NCBI RefSeq assembly: GCF_001315105.1
Contig: NZ_BAZR01000038.1
Coordinates: 1 to 44,993 of the forward strand
Direction of reading: 5' to 3'
Length of the DNA: 44,993 nt
DNA from: Paenibacillus sp. JCM 10914
GTDB taxonomy: Bacteria > Bacillota > Bacilli > Paenibacillales > Paenibacillaceae
The position numbers were made by a program, and so were the translations under genes. Positions 17,848 to 26,387 of this stretch are shown piece by piece. Positions within the stretch are counted from its first letter, which is position 1. The number at the start of each line of letters is the position of its first letter. A model generated the notes under the pieces. The model had not been told where the DNA came from, searched no databases, and saw nothing but the letters and a program-made list of their open reading frames with translations.

Positions 17848-18802
17848 CTATTCATATAGTCGGGCGATAGCTTGCGCCGCATGAGCAACACGCTTTCGAA
17901 GCTCTTGCGGCGAGCTCACCTCTATCTCCGCTCCACAGCTCAGAATGAAATCGGCGGCGGAGTCCAGCGTGTTGAATTCTAGATCCGCGCTTATGCGGCC
18001 ATCATCGCACGTTTCCTGATCCCTGCGGATGATTTGCACAAATCGTTCCCGTTCGAACCGCTTCATCAGCGTGAGCGTCATCTTCACTTGCGCCTGGTAT
18101 TTAGGGAGGTTCTGCATGAATCGTATTAAGGACTCTTCCCAATATTGCGACAGGTTGAAATAGGCTGGACGGGAGAATGTTTCCTCGGATGCGACAACTT
18201 CGACAATCCTGGATACACGATACGTTCTCAGTTCCCCGCCAGATTCAGCAACCAGATACCATGTGCTGCGTTTGGCAACGAGGCCGAGCGGGCAGACGGT
18301 CCGCTCGACCTGCTCTGTTTCCTTGCGATAAATAATGTGCAGCTTGCGATCAACCCACAAAGCATCTTGAAGGACAGATAGATATGGGTGTGACTCCTTA
18401 TAGGAATGCCAGCCTGCGCCATCGATATGAATTTTCTCCCGGATCATCTCGGCGTCCTGCCGAACGGAACGTGGAGAGGATGCCAGCAGTTTCTGGTACG
18501 CGGTGTCAAATTGCTTGCCTATTCCAAGGTCTCCGCTGAGCGGATTGTGACTGGATACGAGCAGGGAGATCAGTTCTTCATGCTTCATGCCCGTCAAATT
18601 CGTACGGTAATTCTCCTCTAGCACCCATCCGCCAAGAGAGCCTCGTTCTGCATAGATAGGTATGCCTGCTGAACTTAAGCTCTCCATATCCCGAATGATG
18701 GTCCGCTCCGATACCTCCAGTTGTTCTGCTAAATATCGCCGTCGTCTGTTTCCCGCCGTTCTGCAGCATTAACAGGATCGACAATAAACGATCCGCCCGC
18801 AT
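17848..18802 (-). CDS. WYL-domain transcriptional regulator, frameshifted as sequenced
   Basis: A YafY-like regulator with an N-terminal DeoR/HTH_11 winged helix and a WYL ligand domain (KRSTWYLVAES around the middle). The reading frame changes near 18748-18754 inside the helix-turn-helix. The first frame gives MRADRLLSILLMLQNGG, the second resumes YLAEQLEVSERTIIRDMESL. One base too many in the GGGAAA run would explain it; removing it gives about 317 residues, the family length. It is divergent from the SDR gene at 18924 and may control it. WYL domains sense small molecules or nucleic acid. Sequencing error is likelier than a real mutation, but this is a single locus. Confidence 0.78.
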
Positions 18803-18923
18803 GCGTGGTCACCTCCTCTTTTATGTTCGTTATCAAAGATATTGTAACACGGATATACGACAACAGATGTCATATATGACTGATACGATAAGGTTGTAGC
18901 CAATTAGATATGGAGGTACGATA

Positions 18924-19810
18924 ATGAACGCAAATACGCCACTACAAGGCAAGGTTGCAGTTGTTGCAGGTTCTACCCGGGGAGCGGGCCGTGCGATTGC
19001 GGTTGCGCTCGGCGCTGCCGGGGCGACGGTATATTGCACGGGACGCAGCACCCGCAGACAAGCATCCGATCTTCAGCGGAGCGAAACGATTGAAGATACG
19101 GCGGATATGGTGACGGAACGCGGTGGAATTGGAATTGCCGTGCAGTGCGATCATACCTCGGAAGCTCAAGTCAAGGCGTTATTCCAGCAGGTACGGGAAG
19201 AACAGGATGGACGGCTGGACATTCTCGTGAATGACATCTGGGGCGGAGAAGGGTTAACGCATTGGAACGTTCCGTTCTGGAAGCAGCCTCTATCCGATGG
19301 CCTTCTGATGCAGCAGCGCGCGGTCTCTACTCATATGATTACGAGTCATTATGGGGTACCGCTCATGGCCGAACGAGGTCAGGGTTTGATTATCGAGGTA
19401 ACCGATGGTGCCAGTTACCGTTACCGCGGGAATCTGTATTATAGTCTGGCCAAAATATCCAACATCCATCTCGCGGAAGCATGGCGGCCGAGCTGTCCTC
19501 ATACAACATCACGGCGTTGTCCGTAACCCCAGGCTTTCTCCGATCCGAGCAGATGCTGGATCATTTCGGCGTAACGGAAGAGAATTGGCAGGATGCAGTG
19601 CAGCAGGAACCACATTTCATCGCATCCGAGACTCCATATTTCGTAGGACAGGCGGTTGCGGCTTTAGCTGCAGATCCCAATGTGGCTGATAAGAGCGGCA
19701 AAGCGCTGACCAGTTGGGATTTATCGGATGAATACGGCTTCAGCGATATCGATGGATGCAGGCCGCATTGGGGCAGGTATGCCCGTAAGCAGGGAATCCC
19801 TGTCGCTTGA
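18924..19810 (+). CDS. SDR family oxidoreductase, frameshifted as sequenced
   Basis: A short-chain dehydrogenase/reductase using NAD(P). The cofactor motif is VVAGSTRGAGRAIA (residues about 12-25), and the active-site tyrosine and lysine are in YYSLAK. The frame breaks near 19480: the first frame ends after NIHLAEA, the second continues AAELSSYNITALSVTPGFLRSEQ. One extra A (GAAGCATGG to GAAGCAATGG) restores about 295 residues. The long C-terminal tail with WDLSDEYGFSDIDG resembles the DHRS1-like subgroup. GGAGG precedes the ATG. It is divergent from the WYL regulator and ends at a bidirectional terminator. The substrate is unknown. Confidence 0.82.
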
Positions 19811-19822
19811 TACAGCACAACA

Positions 19823-19866
19823 AAACAGGGTGCCTTAAAGCCTAACGGCTTAAGGGCACCCTGTTT
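19823..19866. terminator. Bidirectional terminator between SDR and GlsB-like genes
   Basis: AAACAGGGTGCCTTAAAGCC and GGCTTAAGGGCACCCTGTTT form a near-perfect 20-bp stem with a four-base loop between two convergent genes. Confidence 0.88.
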
Positions 19867-19898
19867 ATCATGTGATGATCGTTCGAGCTGTCGCTTGG

Positions 19899-20159
19899 TT
19901 AAGAGCGGCGACCGCGTCTCATTGAACCCATGATCAGGCTGACAATAAAGACGAGGACCACGGCACCGATCAGAGCCGGTACGATGAAGAATCCGCCCAT
20001 TTCCGGTCCCCAAGCGCCAAGCAGAAGCCCGCCGAGCCAAGCGCCAACGAAACCAGCAATGACGTTACCAATAATGCCTCCCGGGATATCCCTTCCCATA
20101 ATCAAGCCAGCGATCCAACCAATGATACCACCAACGATTAATGACCAGAGAAAACTCAT
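19899..20159 (-). CDS. GlsB/YeaQ/YmgE family membrane protein
   Basis: An 86-residue, very hydrophobic protein with three membrane segments rich in glycine (GGIIGWIAGLIMG, GNVIAGFVGAWLGGLLLG, and a third near residues 55-75), ending in a basic RRGRRS tail. This is the transglycosylase-associated family, often induced by general stress; its biochemical role is not established. The ATG at 20159 has AGGTG six bases upstream; a GTG at 20168 is an alternative. A sigma-B-like promoter lies 43 bases upstream. It converges with the SDR gene. Confidence 0.88.
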   Translation of the reverse strand: MSFLWSLIVGGIIGWIAGLIMGRDIPGGIIGNVIAGFVGAWLGGLLLGAWGPEMGGFFIVPALIGAVVLVFIVSLIMGSMRRGRRS

Positions 20160-20201
20160 GTTTATCACCTCGTATAAGTTATAGTTGTTTGTGCCTTACT
20201 A

Positions 20202-20226
20202 TTAACCAAAGAGGAGACTTTTAAAC
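20202..20226 (-). promoter_or_regulatory. Sigma-B-like promoter of the GlsB-like gene
   Basis: On the minus strand GTTTAA and GGTTAA are separated by 13 bp, compared with the general-stress consensus GTTT...GGGTAT. The -10 box is a partial match only. Confidence 0.35.
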
Positions 20227-20285
20227 CGAATGATCTGTTCATAGAAAATATCATTTATTTCCAATCCATATTTGACGATTGATTT

Positions 20286-20315
20286 TTGATATTTACTTTG
20301 AATTTGAATTATGCT
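20286..20315 (+). promoter_or_regulatory. Predicted promoter of the thioesterase gene
   Basis: TTGATA and TATGCT with 18 bp between, 48 bases before the ATG. The region is AT-rich and other choices are possible. Confidence 0.3.
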
Positions 20316-20362
20316 TGAACTAACGCTATGTTTTTGAAGATGAAGGAGTGGGTATTTAAGTC

Positions 20363-21097
20363 ATGGTTAAAAAATGGACAGAGACATATACGGTACAATC
20401 AGTGGATGCGGACTTTCAGGGAAACTGCAGATGGTCTGCACTACTGAGTATTCTGCAGAGGGCAGCCGACCGGCATGTGGAGGCGCTTGGAATCAGTCGC
20501 GATGAGATGATCCACCAAGGGATGGGATGGATGCTCATTACGCTCGGACTTGATATGAAGCGCATCCCCCGCGATATGGAAACCATGGATGTGGAGACCT
20601 GGAGTAAAGGTGCCAAAGGGGCGCTATGGCACAGAGATTACCGAATCACGAACTCGGACGGCGAATTATTGGGCGAGGCCAGGTCGGTATGGGCTTTGGT
20701 GGATATTCAGAAGCGGAAAATCTTGCGTCCTTCGATGTTTCCGTATGAAGTGCCAGTTGTTCATGAGGCTGTGGGCGAAGCCCTTCATAAGACCGTGCTG
20801 CCTGAAGGGGTACAGCTCACAGAAGCCTATTCACACTTAGTCCGCTATAGTGGAATCGATCCGAACGGACATTTAAATAATGCGCGGTATGCCGATTTAT
20901 GCTTTGATGCACTGGATGAAGCGGAGCTTCAGGAAGGAAGAGTTAAAGGCTTCCGAATTACCTATCACCATGAGGCAAGACTGAGAGACAACATGGTCAT
21001 TAAGCGTTCTGTTTCTGAGAACAACACCGTTTATATCCTGGGGACATCGCCTGAAGGGACAAACTTTTTTGAAGCGGCCATCGTTAGGGAACCATAA
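20363..21097 (+). CDS. Acyl-ACP thioesterase
   Basis: A 244-residue double-hotdog protein of the acyl-ACP thioesterase family. It hydrolyses acyl-ACP to free fatty acid in the cytoplasm. The first hotdog covers about residues 1-130 (MKRIPRDMETMDVETWSKG), the second 150-240, with the catalytic Asp/Asn/His region IDPNGHLNNARYADLCFD. Bacterial members of this size are common in Firmicutes. AAGGAGTGGG lies upstream of the ATG. The gene is 62 bases from the two-component genes and could be read through into them, since no terminator is visible, but function does not link them. Confidence 0.85.
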   Translation: MVKKWTETYTVQSVDADFQGNCRWSALLSILQRAADRHVEALGISRDEMIHQGMGWMLITLGLDMKRIPRDMETMDVETWSKGAKGALWHRDYRITNSDGELLGEARSVWALVDIQKRKILRPSMFPYEVPVVHEAVGEALHKTVLPEGVQLTEAYSHLVRYSGIDPNGHLNNARYADLCFDALDEAELQEGRVKGFRITYHHEARLRDNMVIKRSVSENNTVYILGTSPEGTNFFEAAIVREP

Positions 21098-21159
21098 ACA
21101 TTCAGGCTGTTATTTCCATGTGAATCAAGCGGTCTGACGTTTGTTGGAGGGAGAGAAGG

Positions 21160-21858
21160 ATGTATAGAATCATGGTTGTTGAGGACGATCCCAAGCTGGC
21201 GGAATTGCTTCAATCGCATATCGCAAGGTATGGCAACGAGGGGGTTATGGTCCAGGATTTTGATCGAGTGATGGAGCGGTTTCACGAGACGAAACCACAT
21301 GTCGTTCTGCTGGATGTCAATCTGCCCAGCTTCGACGGTTATTACTGGTGCCGCCAGATCAGGTCTGTGTCGACCTGTCCCATTATATTCATCTCCGCTC
21401 GGAGCGGAACGCCAGATCAATTAAGAGCGCTGGAGAATGGCGCTGACGATTATATAACCAAGCCGTTTGCTTACGACATCGTGATAGCCAAGATTCATAG
21501 TCAACTGCGCCGTGTTTATGGGGATTATGCGACGGCCTCCGGTGAACGTACGGTGGAACAGGACGGACTTGTTCTGTACCCTGAACGGATGGAACTGTGT
21601 CTGGATAATCACACCCTGATCCTGACCAAGAAAGAATCCATCCTGCTGGAAACCCTGCTGAGCCGATCTCCGCGCCTGGTTACCCGTGAGACGATACTGG
21701 AGAAGCTGTGGGACGATACCTTCGTTGATGATAATACGCTGAGCGTTAATATTAACCGCGTGCGGAAGCGGTTGGCCGAGCTTGGTATCGAGGGTGCGCT
21801 TGAAACCGTCCGGGGTTCCGGCTACCGGCTTCATGCCGTATGGAAGAGTCAGGGATGA
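21160..21858 (+). CDS. bceR: BceR-like response regulator
   Basis: A 232-residue OmpR-family regulator. The receiver domain has acidic residues EDDPKL at the start, Asp52 in VVLLDVNLPSFDGYYWC, and Lys in DYITKPFAYD; the C-terminal winged helix (about 130-228) includes RSPRLVTRETILEKLWDDTF. The LDVNLPSFDGYYWC segment is typical of the BceR/GraR subgroup paired with intramembrane-sensing kinases. It overlaps the kinase gene by four bases. The predicted target is the TTACA-N4-TGTAA dyad before bceA. The gene symbol is by group resemblance, not proven orthology. Confidence 0.88.
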   Translation: MYRIMVVEDDPKLAELLQSHIARYGNEGVMVQDFDRVMERFHETKPHVVLLDVNLPSFDGYYWCRQIRSVSTCPIIFISARSGTPDQLRALENGADDYITKPFAYDIVIAKIHSQLRRVYGDYATASGERTVEQDGLVLYPERMELCLDNHTLILTKKESILLETLLSRSPRLVTRETILEKLWDDTFVDDNTLSVNINRVRKRLAELGIEGALETVRGSGYRLHAVWKSQG

Positions 21859-22841
21859 AGAAATTATTCTGGCGTGAACATTTGCCGCTTATTCTGTTTA
21901 TGGCCTCCGCATTACTTGTTGTTCTCCTCGTTTTTTGGTATGACGGTTACGATCATCCGGTTACTGCCGCCTATGCGGTATTTCTAGGTCTAACGATTCT
22001 TGCAGGGTACCTGGCGTTTCGTTACTTCACGCACCGGGATTTCTATGATAGATTGTCCAAGCCCATCACCTCCCTAGAGGAATCCATCAAGCACAATGAG
22101 TCTGCGCCACTGCCAGCGGCATTGAGTGGATTGATGGAAGAGCAGTACAGACAATACCGTAATGTGATGGAGGAATGGGATCGAAGGCGTAAGGAGCATC
22201 TGATCTTCATGAACCAATGGGTTCACCAGATGAAGACGCCGCTGTCGGTCATCGAGATGATCACGCAGGAGGATGACAACGACTCGTATAAGAGCATATC
22301 GGAGGAATCGGACCGGATCCGGCGCGGATTGGATATGGTGCTGTATATGTCCAGATTGGAGACTTTCGAGCAGGATTTTAGCGTCATGCCCGTAGGTCTT
22401 CATCAAGCTGTTGTAGATGCCGTACACGAGAACAAACGCTATTTCATTCATAGCCATGTGTACCCCGAGGTGAGAATTGAAACGGATCTGATTGTTCAGA
22501 CAGATGCGAAATGGTTACGGTTTGTTCTGCTGCAACTGATCTCCAACAGCATTAAATATTCTGCAGGTTCCGGACTTAAGGTAACGATAACGGCATACCG
22601 ATCGGATAATCATCGGGAAGTGCTGCTGGAGGTTATCGATCGTGGAATCGGGATTCCTACTGCGGATTTGAAGAGGGTATTCGATCCGTTCTACACGGGT
22701 GAGAACGGTCGGAAGCTGAAGGAGTCGACAGGAATGGGATTGTATCTCGTACAGGAAGTGATCCGCAAGATGAACCATCGGATCGAATTGGAATCGGAAC
22801 CGGGACAGGGTACGACGGTCCGGTTGGTGTTCGCGCTGTAA
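21855..22841 (+). CDS. bceS: BceS-like intramembrane-sensing histidine kinase
   Basis: A 328-residue kinase with two N-terminal membrane segments (about residues 11-30 and 36-56) joined by a very short extracellular turn, so it has no sensing domain of its own. The phospho-acceptor is His124 in NQWVHQMKTPLSVIEM; the ATPase boxes are LISNSIKYS, DRGIGIPTADL and STGMGLYLV. Such kinases detect peptide antibiotics through the BceAB transporter rather than directly. I take the ATG at 21855 (ATGA overlap with the regulator stop); an ATG at 21840 is possible. A terminator follows. Confidence 0.9.
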   Translation: MKKLFWREHLPLILFMASALLVVLLVFWYDGYDHPVTAAYAVFLGLTILAGYLAFRYFTHRDFYDRLSKPITSLEESIKHNESAPLPAALSGLMEEQYRQYRNVMEEWDRRRKEHLIFMNQWVHQMKTPLSVIEMITQEDDNDSYKSISEESDRIRRGLDMVLYMSRLETFEQDFSVMPVGLHQAVVDAVHENKRYFIHSHVYPEVRIETDLIVQTDAKWLRFVLLQLISNSIKYSAGSGLKVTITAYRSDNHREVLLEVIDRGIGIPTADLKRVFDPFYTGENGRKLKESTGMGLYLVQEVIRKMNHRIELESEPGQGTTVRLVFAL

Positions 22842-22856
22842 TATAGCTTATTTAAG

Positions 22857-22914
22857 AAGAACCTTATGATGGGGTGGATTCATGACAGCCACTTGCAGTT
22901 AAGGTTCTTTCTTT
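22857..22914 (+). terminator. Terminator between kinase and transporter genes
   Basis: AAGAACCTTA pairs with TAAGGTTCTT across a 33-base loop that has its own GTGG/CCAC pairing, followed by a T-rich tail (TTTCTTT). It separates the regulator-kinase unit from the inducible transporter unit. Confidence 0.7.
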
Positions 22915-22934
22915 ATATGCGAGTACGTCTAAAG

Positions 22935-22950
22935 CTTACATCGATGTAAG
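22935..22950. promoter_or_regulatory. BceR-type operator
   Basis: The perfect 16-bp palindrome CTTACATCGATGTAAG contains TTACA-N4-TGTAA, the motif described for BceR-like regulators. It lies about 60 bp upstream of the probable start site given by TATAAA at 22993-22998. No good -35 box is present, which suits an activated promoter. Confidence 0.75.
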
Positions 22951-22992
22951 ATTGGTGAAAGAGTGATCGATAGGAGAACGGGCTGTGCATGC

Positions 22993-22998
22993 TATAAA
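22993..22998 (+). promoter_or_regulatory. -10 box of the bceAB promoter
   Basis: TATAAA 44 bases before the bceA start; the -35 region (ATAGGA) does not match consensus, so the promoter probably needs the activator bound at 22935-22950. Confidence 0.45.
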
Positions 22999-23041
22999 CT
23001 GACCTTACAAGAAACATGAAAAGAGAAAGCGAGGTTACATC

Positions 23042-23812
23042 ATGGAAATCTTAAGTGTACGTAATTTGGGGAAGGTCTATAAAGCAGCGGTGTCTCACGA
23101 AGCGCTATCCAATATAAACTTGAGTATCAACGAAGGGGAATTCGTGGGCATCATGGGACCATCGGGAAGCGGCAAAACGACGCTGCTTAACATGATATCC
23201 ACCATCGACCGTCCAACGTCCGGTGAAATCCATATCGGTGGGGAGGATCCTTTCGGACTATCCCAGGATCGTCTGGCGATGTTCCGTCGCCGAGAGCTTG
23301 GCTTTGTCTTTCAGTCGTTCAACCTATTGAATACATTGACGGTGAAGGAGAATATACTGTTGCCGCTTGCTCTGGACGGAGTCGATCTGGACGAGATGAA
23401 TCACCGAGTTAAGGAGCTGGGCGAGAAGCTTGGCATTACCTCGATTCTGAACAAACGAACCTATGAAATATCAGGTGGACAGTCCCAGCGAACAGCGGTT
23501 GCAAGAGCCTTAATACATGCTCCGAAGCTGGTACTGGCCGATGAGCCGACAGGCAATCTCGATTCGAAGTCAGCGCGGGATGTCATGGAAATGATGGAAC
23601 GCCGGAACAAGGAGGACCAGGCAACGATGCTTCTGGTCACTCATGATCCAGTGGCAGCCAGTTACTGTAACCGGGTAATCTTCATCAAAGACGGCCAGCT
23701 GTATAACGAAATAACTTACGGAGACAGCCGGTCCGATTTCTACCAGAAAATTATCAACATGTTATCGCTGCTTGGGGGGTCAGGACATGAATTTTCGCCA
23801 GTTCGCCATTAA
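23042..23812 (+). CDS. bceA: BceA-like ABC transporter ATPase
   Basis: A 256-residue ATPase of the MacB/LolD-like group. Walker A is GPSGSGKTTLLN, the Q-loop FQSFNLLNTLTVKEN, the signature ISGGQSQRTAVARAL (ISGGQ in place of LSGGQ), Walker B LVLADEPTGNLD, and switch histidine LVTHDP. With BceB it forms a transporter that frees cell-wall lipid targets from peptide antibiotics such as bacitracin and at the same time signals flux to the kinase. Its 3' end overlaps bceB by 26 bases. It has its own activated promoter, separate from the regulator and kinase genes. Confidence 0.92.
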   Translation: MEILSVRNLGKVYKAAVSHEALSNINLSINEGEFVGIMGPSGSGKTTLLNMISTIDRPTSGEIHIGGEDPFGLSQDRLAMFRRRELGFVFQSFNLLNTLTVKENILLPLALDGVDLDEMNHRVKELGEKLGITSILNKRTYEISGGQSQRTAVARALIHAPKLVLADEPTGNLDSKSARDVMEMMERRNKEDQATMLLVTHDPVAASYCNRVIFIKDGQLYNEITYGDSRSDFYQKIINMLSLLGGSGHEFSPVRH

Positions 23813-25712
23813 CAATGTCCTGCGCAGCAAGCGTACGTATATTGCGCACTTTCTAAGCAGCGCTTTCTCAGTGATGATCTTCTTCACTTATGGACTGCTT
23901 GCGTTTCATCCGCAAATAAAAGACGGCATTGTATCTTCAAGCGGCACCTTGAGCATGCTGGGCACCATGGGCATGACGGTATCGCAATATATCGTATTCA
24001 TTTTCTCTTTCTTCTTCCTGCTATATTCAGTGGGAGCTTTCATCAAGGTGCGAAAGAAAGAATTCGGCATACTGCTCACGCTAGGGATGTCGCGCAAACA
24101 GCTCAACCGGATGTTGTTCATCGAGAATATCTTAATCGGTGCTGCGGCGATTATCGCCGGGATCGGTATCGGTATGCTCTTCTCGAAGCTGATTCTGCTT
24201 ATCAGTGCCAAGCTATTGGCGGTAGATCACGGGTTGCCGTTTTATTTTCCGCTGAAGGCACTTCTAATAACGGCAGTAGCTTATGCGGTGCTGTTCCTTT
24301 TCGTTGCGTTGTTCTCATCCGTGATGCTGCGCAAGGGTACACTGCTCTCGCTTGTCAAAGCGGAAGACAGTCCGAAACCGCAGCCGAAAGCTTCACCTGG
24401 GCTTGCAGCTTTGGCCGTGGTTCTGATCGTCTCGGGATATGGTATGGTGATGGTCTTCGCTGTTCTGCAAATTTTCAGTTTGCTGTTATTGTTTGGCGGT
24501 GTCGTGCTCGTCATTATCGGTACTTACTTTTTGTTTACGCAATTCAGCGTGTTCTTCATGCGATATCTCCAGAAGAAGGAGCGCTTCTTTTTCCGGAAAA
24601 CAAATTTGTTGACGATATCCGAGCTAATATACCGGGTAAAGGATAATGCGGTGATGTTCTTTCTGGTCTCAATTATATCGGCTTCAGCGTTTACGGGAAT
24701 TGGAACGACGCTGGCGATCGGGGACCCCGGCTTATCGGCCATGGAGAATCCGTATGCCTTTACGTATGCCCCTTATGAAGAGGAAGGAAAGGACAGCGAG
24801 AAACTGCTGGACGTGTTCAGGGAAGAATTAGGGAAGGCGGGATTCAATTACAAAGAGGCGTCCGTGACCCCGATCTATTCAGATAATGGCTTCAAGTTGA
24901 TTAAATTGAGTGATTACAACAGCCTGATCCAGTCACTTGGCTATCCGCTGGAGACGCTAGCCGAGACGGACGGAATTCTAACGCCGGGAACTGTAACTCA
25001 GAAGAACAGTTACCGGATCGACGGTACGGAGACCGATCAGATCGAGATAATACATGGAGACGTCGCCTTAGGTATTAAGGTAATCAAAGCAGAGACCTTT
25101 ATAGCCGTACCGGAAGCCTACGGAGATACGCTTGTCGTTTCTGATGGTGTGTATGACGAAGTGATGAGTGAGCAAGAGGACAATTATGGGTACCCTACGT
25201 TCAATACGTTTTTTGTCGAGAACTGGAGAGAGACGGGTGACGTATCCAGAACCATTATGGACAGAATCAGCGAGAAGGAAGAGTACAGCTACTATATAAA
25301 ATCTTTGTATCTCGATTGGAAAAGCGCTCAGCAGCATAACGGCATTTTACTTATGGTCAGCGGACTTGTAGGAATTGTGTTCTTTACCTTTGCGGCAAGC
25401 TTTATCTATTTCCGGTTGTACGCGGATCTGGCAAGGGATGAGCAACAGTACCGCATGATCGCGAAGGTGGGACTAAGTAAAAAAGAACTAGGTCTGATTG
25501 TGACCAGGCAGCTCGTGGTGATGTTCTTTCTGCCGATGCTGATGGCTGTAATCCATAGTGCTGTGTCGTTTGTGGCATTGCAGCAGTTGGTCGATTTCTC
25601 GATTGTGGGTCACAGCTTAAGAATATTTCTCTTTTTCCTGAGCGTTCAGATCCTATATTTCTTGATCACCCGCTGGCGTTATCTGGACCGGCTGTACAAG
25701 ATCATTCAGTAA
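23787..25712 (+). CDS. bceB: BceB-like ABC transporter permease
   Basis: A 641-residue FtsX-domain permease. About ten membrane segments are visible, with a large extracellular domain of roughly 200 residues (about 320-520, rich in acidic residues) between segments 7 and 8, the hallmark of BceB proteins that sense and remove peptide antibiotics. N-terminus MNFRQFAINNVLRSKRTYIAH is typical of the family. The ATG at 23787 has a GGGGGG run upstream and lies inside the bceA coding region. A strong terminator follows at 25791. The drug recognised cannot be read from the sequence. Confidence 0.92.
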   Translation: MNFRQFAINNVLRSKRTYIAHFLSSAFSVMIFFTYGLLAFHPQIKDGIVSSSGTLSMLGTMGMTVSQYIVFIFSFFFLLYSVGAFIKVRKKEFGILLTLGMSRKQLNRMLFIENILIGAAAIIAGIGIGMLFSKLILLISAKLLAVDHGLPFYFPLKALLITAVAYAVLFLFVALFSSVMLRKGTLLSLVKAEDSPKPQPKASPGLAALAVVLIVSGYGMVMVFAVLQIFSLLLLFGGVVLVIIGTYFLFTQFSVFFMRYLQKKERFFFRKTNLLTISELIYRVKDNAVMFFLVSIISASAFTGIGTTLAIGDPGLSAMENPYAFTYAPYEEEGKDSEKLLDVFREELGKAGFNYKEASVTPIYSDNGFKLIKLSDYNSLIQSLGYPLETLAETDGILTPGTVTQKNSYRIDGTETDQIEIIHGDVALGIKVIKAETFIAVPEAYGDTLVVSDGVYDEVMSEQEDNYGYPTFNTFFVENWRETGDVSRTIMDRISEKEEYSYYIKSLYLDWKSAQQHNGILLMVSGLVGIVFFTFAASFIYFRLYADLARDEQQYRMIAKVGLSKKELGLIVTRQLVVMFFLPMLMAVIHSAVSFVALQQLVDFSIVGHSLRIFLFFLSVQILYFLITRWRYLDRLYKIIQ

Positions 25713-25790
25713 TAGGAAATGCGGAAGAAGATCAACGCTATATCACTTGCAGCGTCATGTGCTTACTGATTATCAACGTGAACACCGTTT

Positions 25791-25818
25791 GGGCTAAACT
25801 GCTCGACGGTGTTTTTTT
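25791..25818 (+). terminator. Intrinsic terminator of bceAB
   Basis: AACACCGT and ACGGTGTT flank a seven-base loop and are followed by a seven-base T-run. Confidence 0.75.
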
Positions 25819-25907
25819 GCTTACATAAGCGGTGTCCAGGGTTGTTGAATCGGAGTTATATGTTTATGATCAGAATCAGAGGACCTTAGTATAGGATGTG
25901 AGATAGA

Positions 25908-26360
25908 ATGGATTCCAATGTGAGTATCAGAGTCATGGAGAAATCAGATCTTGAGCGGTGTGCTGATCTATTCCTGAAGGTGTTTAATGCCTCTCCTTGG
26001 TTTGACGAGTGGCAATCCGCAGGGCAGGTGCAGCAGTACCTGCTTGAATTCATGGATAATCCGGTATTTGTGGGATATGTTATCGAGCGTAATCAAGCTC
26101 TGTTGGGTGCGTGTTTTGGTCATACCAAGAGCTGGTATTCTGGAAGAGAATATCATGTTCATGAATATTACATCGATACCGGTTTACAGCGGAGTGGGCT
26201 TGGCTCAGCCCTGATGAATTATATTAAGGATGATCTTATTTCCAAGAACATTCACTGTATGGTATTGCTTACGGAGAAGGAGCTTCCGGCTGAGGAATTC
26301 TATAAGAAGCAGGGCTTTCAGGTGAAGCAGGATCTGATCTTTATGTACAATAAGTTATAA
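25908..26360 (+). CDS. GNAT family N-acetyltransferase
   Basis: A 150-residue acetyltransferase that probably transfers acetyl from acetyl-CoA to an amine; the acceptor is unknown. It begins SIRVMEKSDLERCADLFLKV, a common GNAT opening; the acetyl-CoA loop is in YIDTGLQRSGLGSALMNYI (Q/R-x-x-G-x-G/A), and the late motif is AEEFYKKQGF near residue 130. AGGATGTGAG precedes the ATG. It lies between the bce terminator and topB, 27 bases before topB, and may be co-transcribed with it without any obvious functional link. Confidence 0.85.
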   Translation: MDSNVSIRVMEKSDLERCADLFLKVFNASPWFDEWQSAGQVQQYLLEFMDNPVFVGYVIERNQALLGACFGHTKSWYSGREYHVHEYYIDTGLQRSGLGSALMNYIKDDLISKNIHCMVLLTEKELPAEEFYKKQGFQVKQDLIFMYNKL

Positions 26361-26387
26361 TAGAGACTATAGAGGAAGGGGAGAGTT

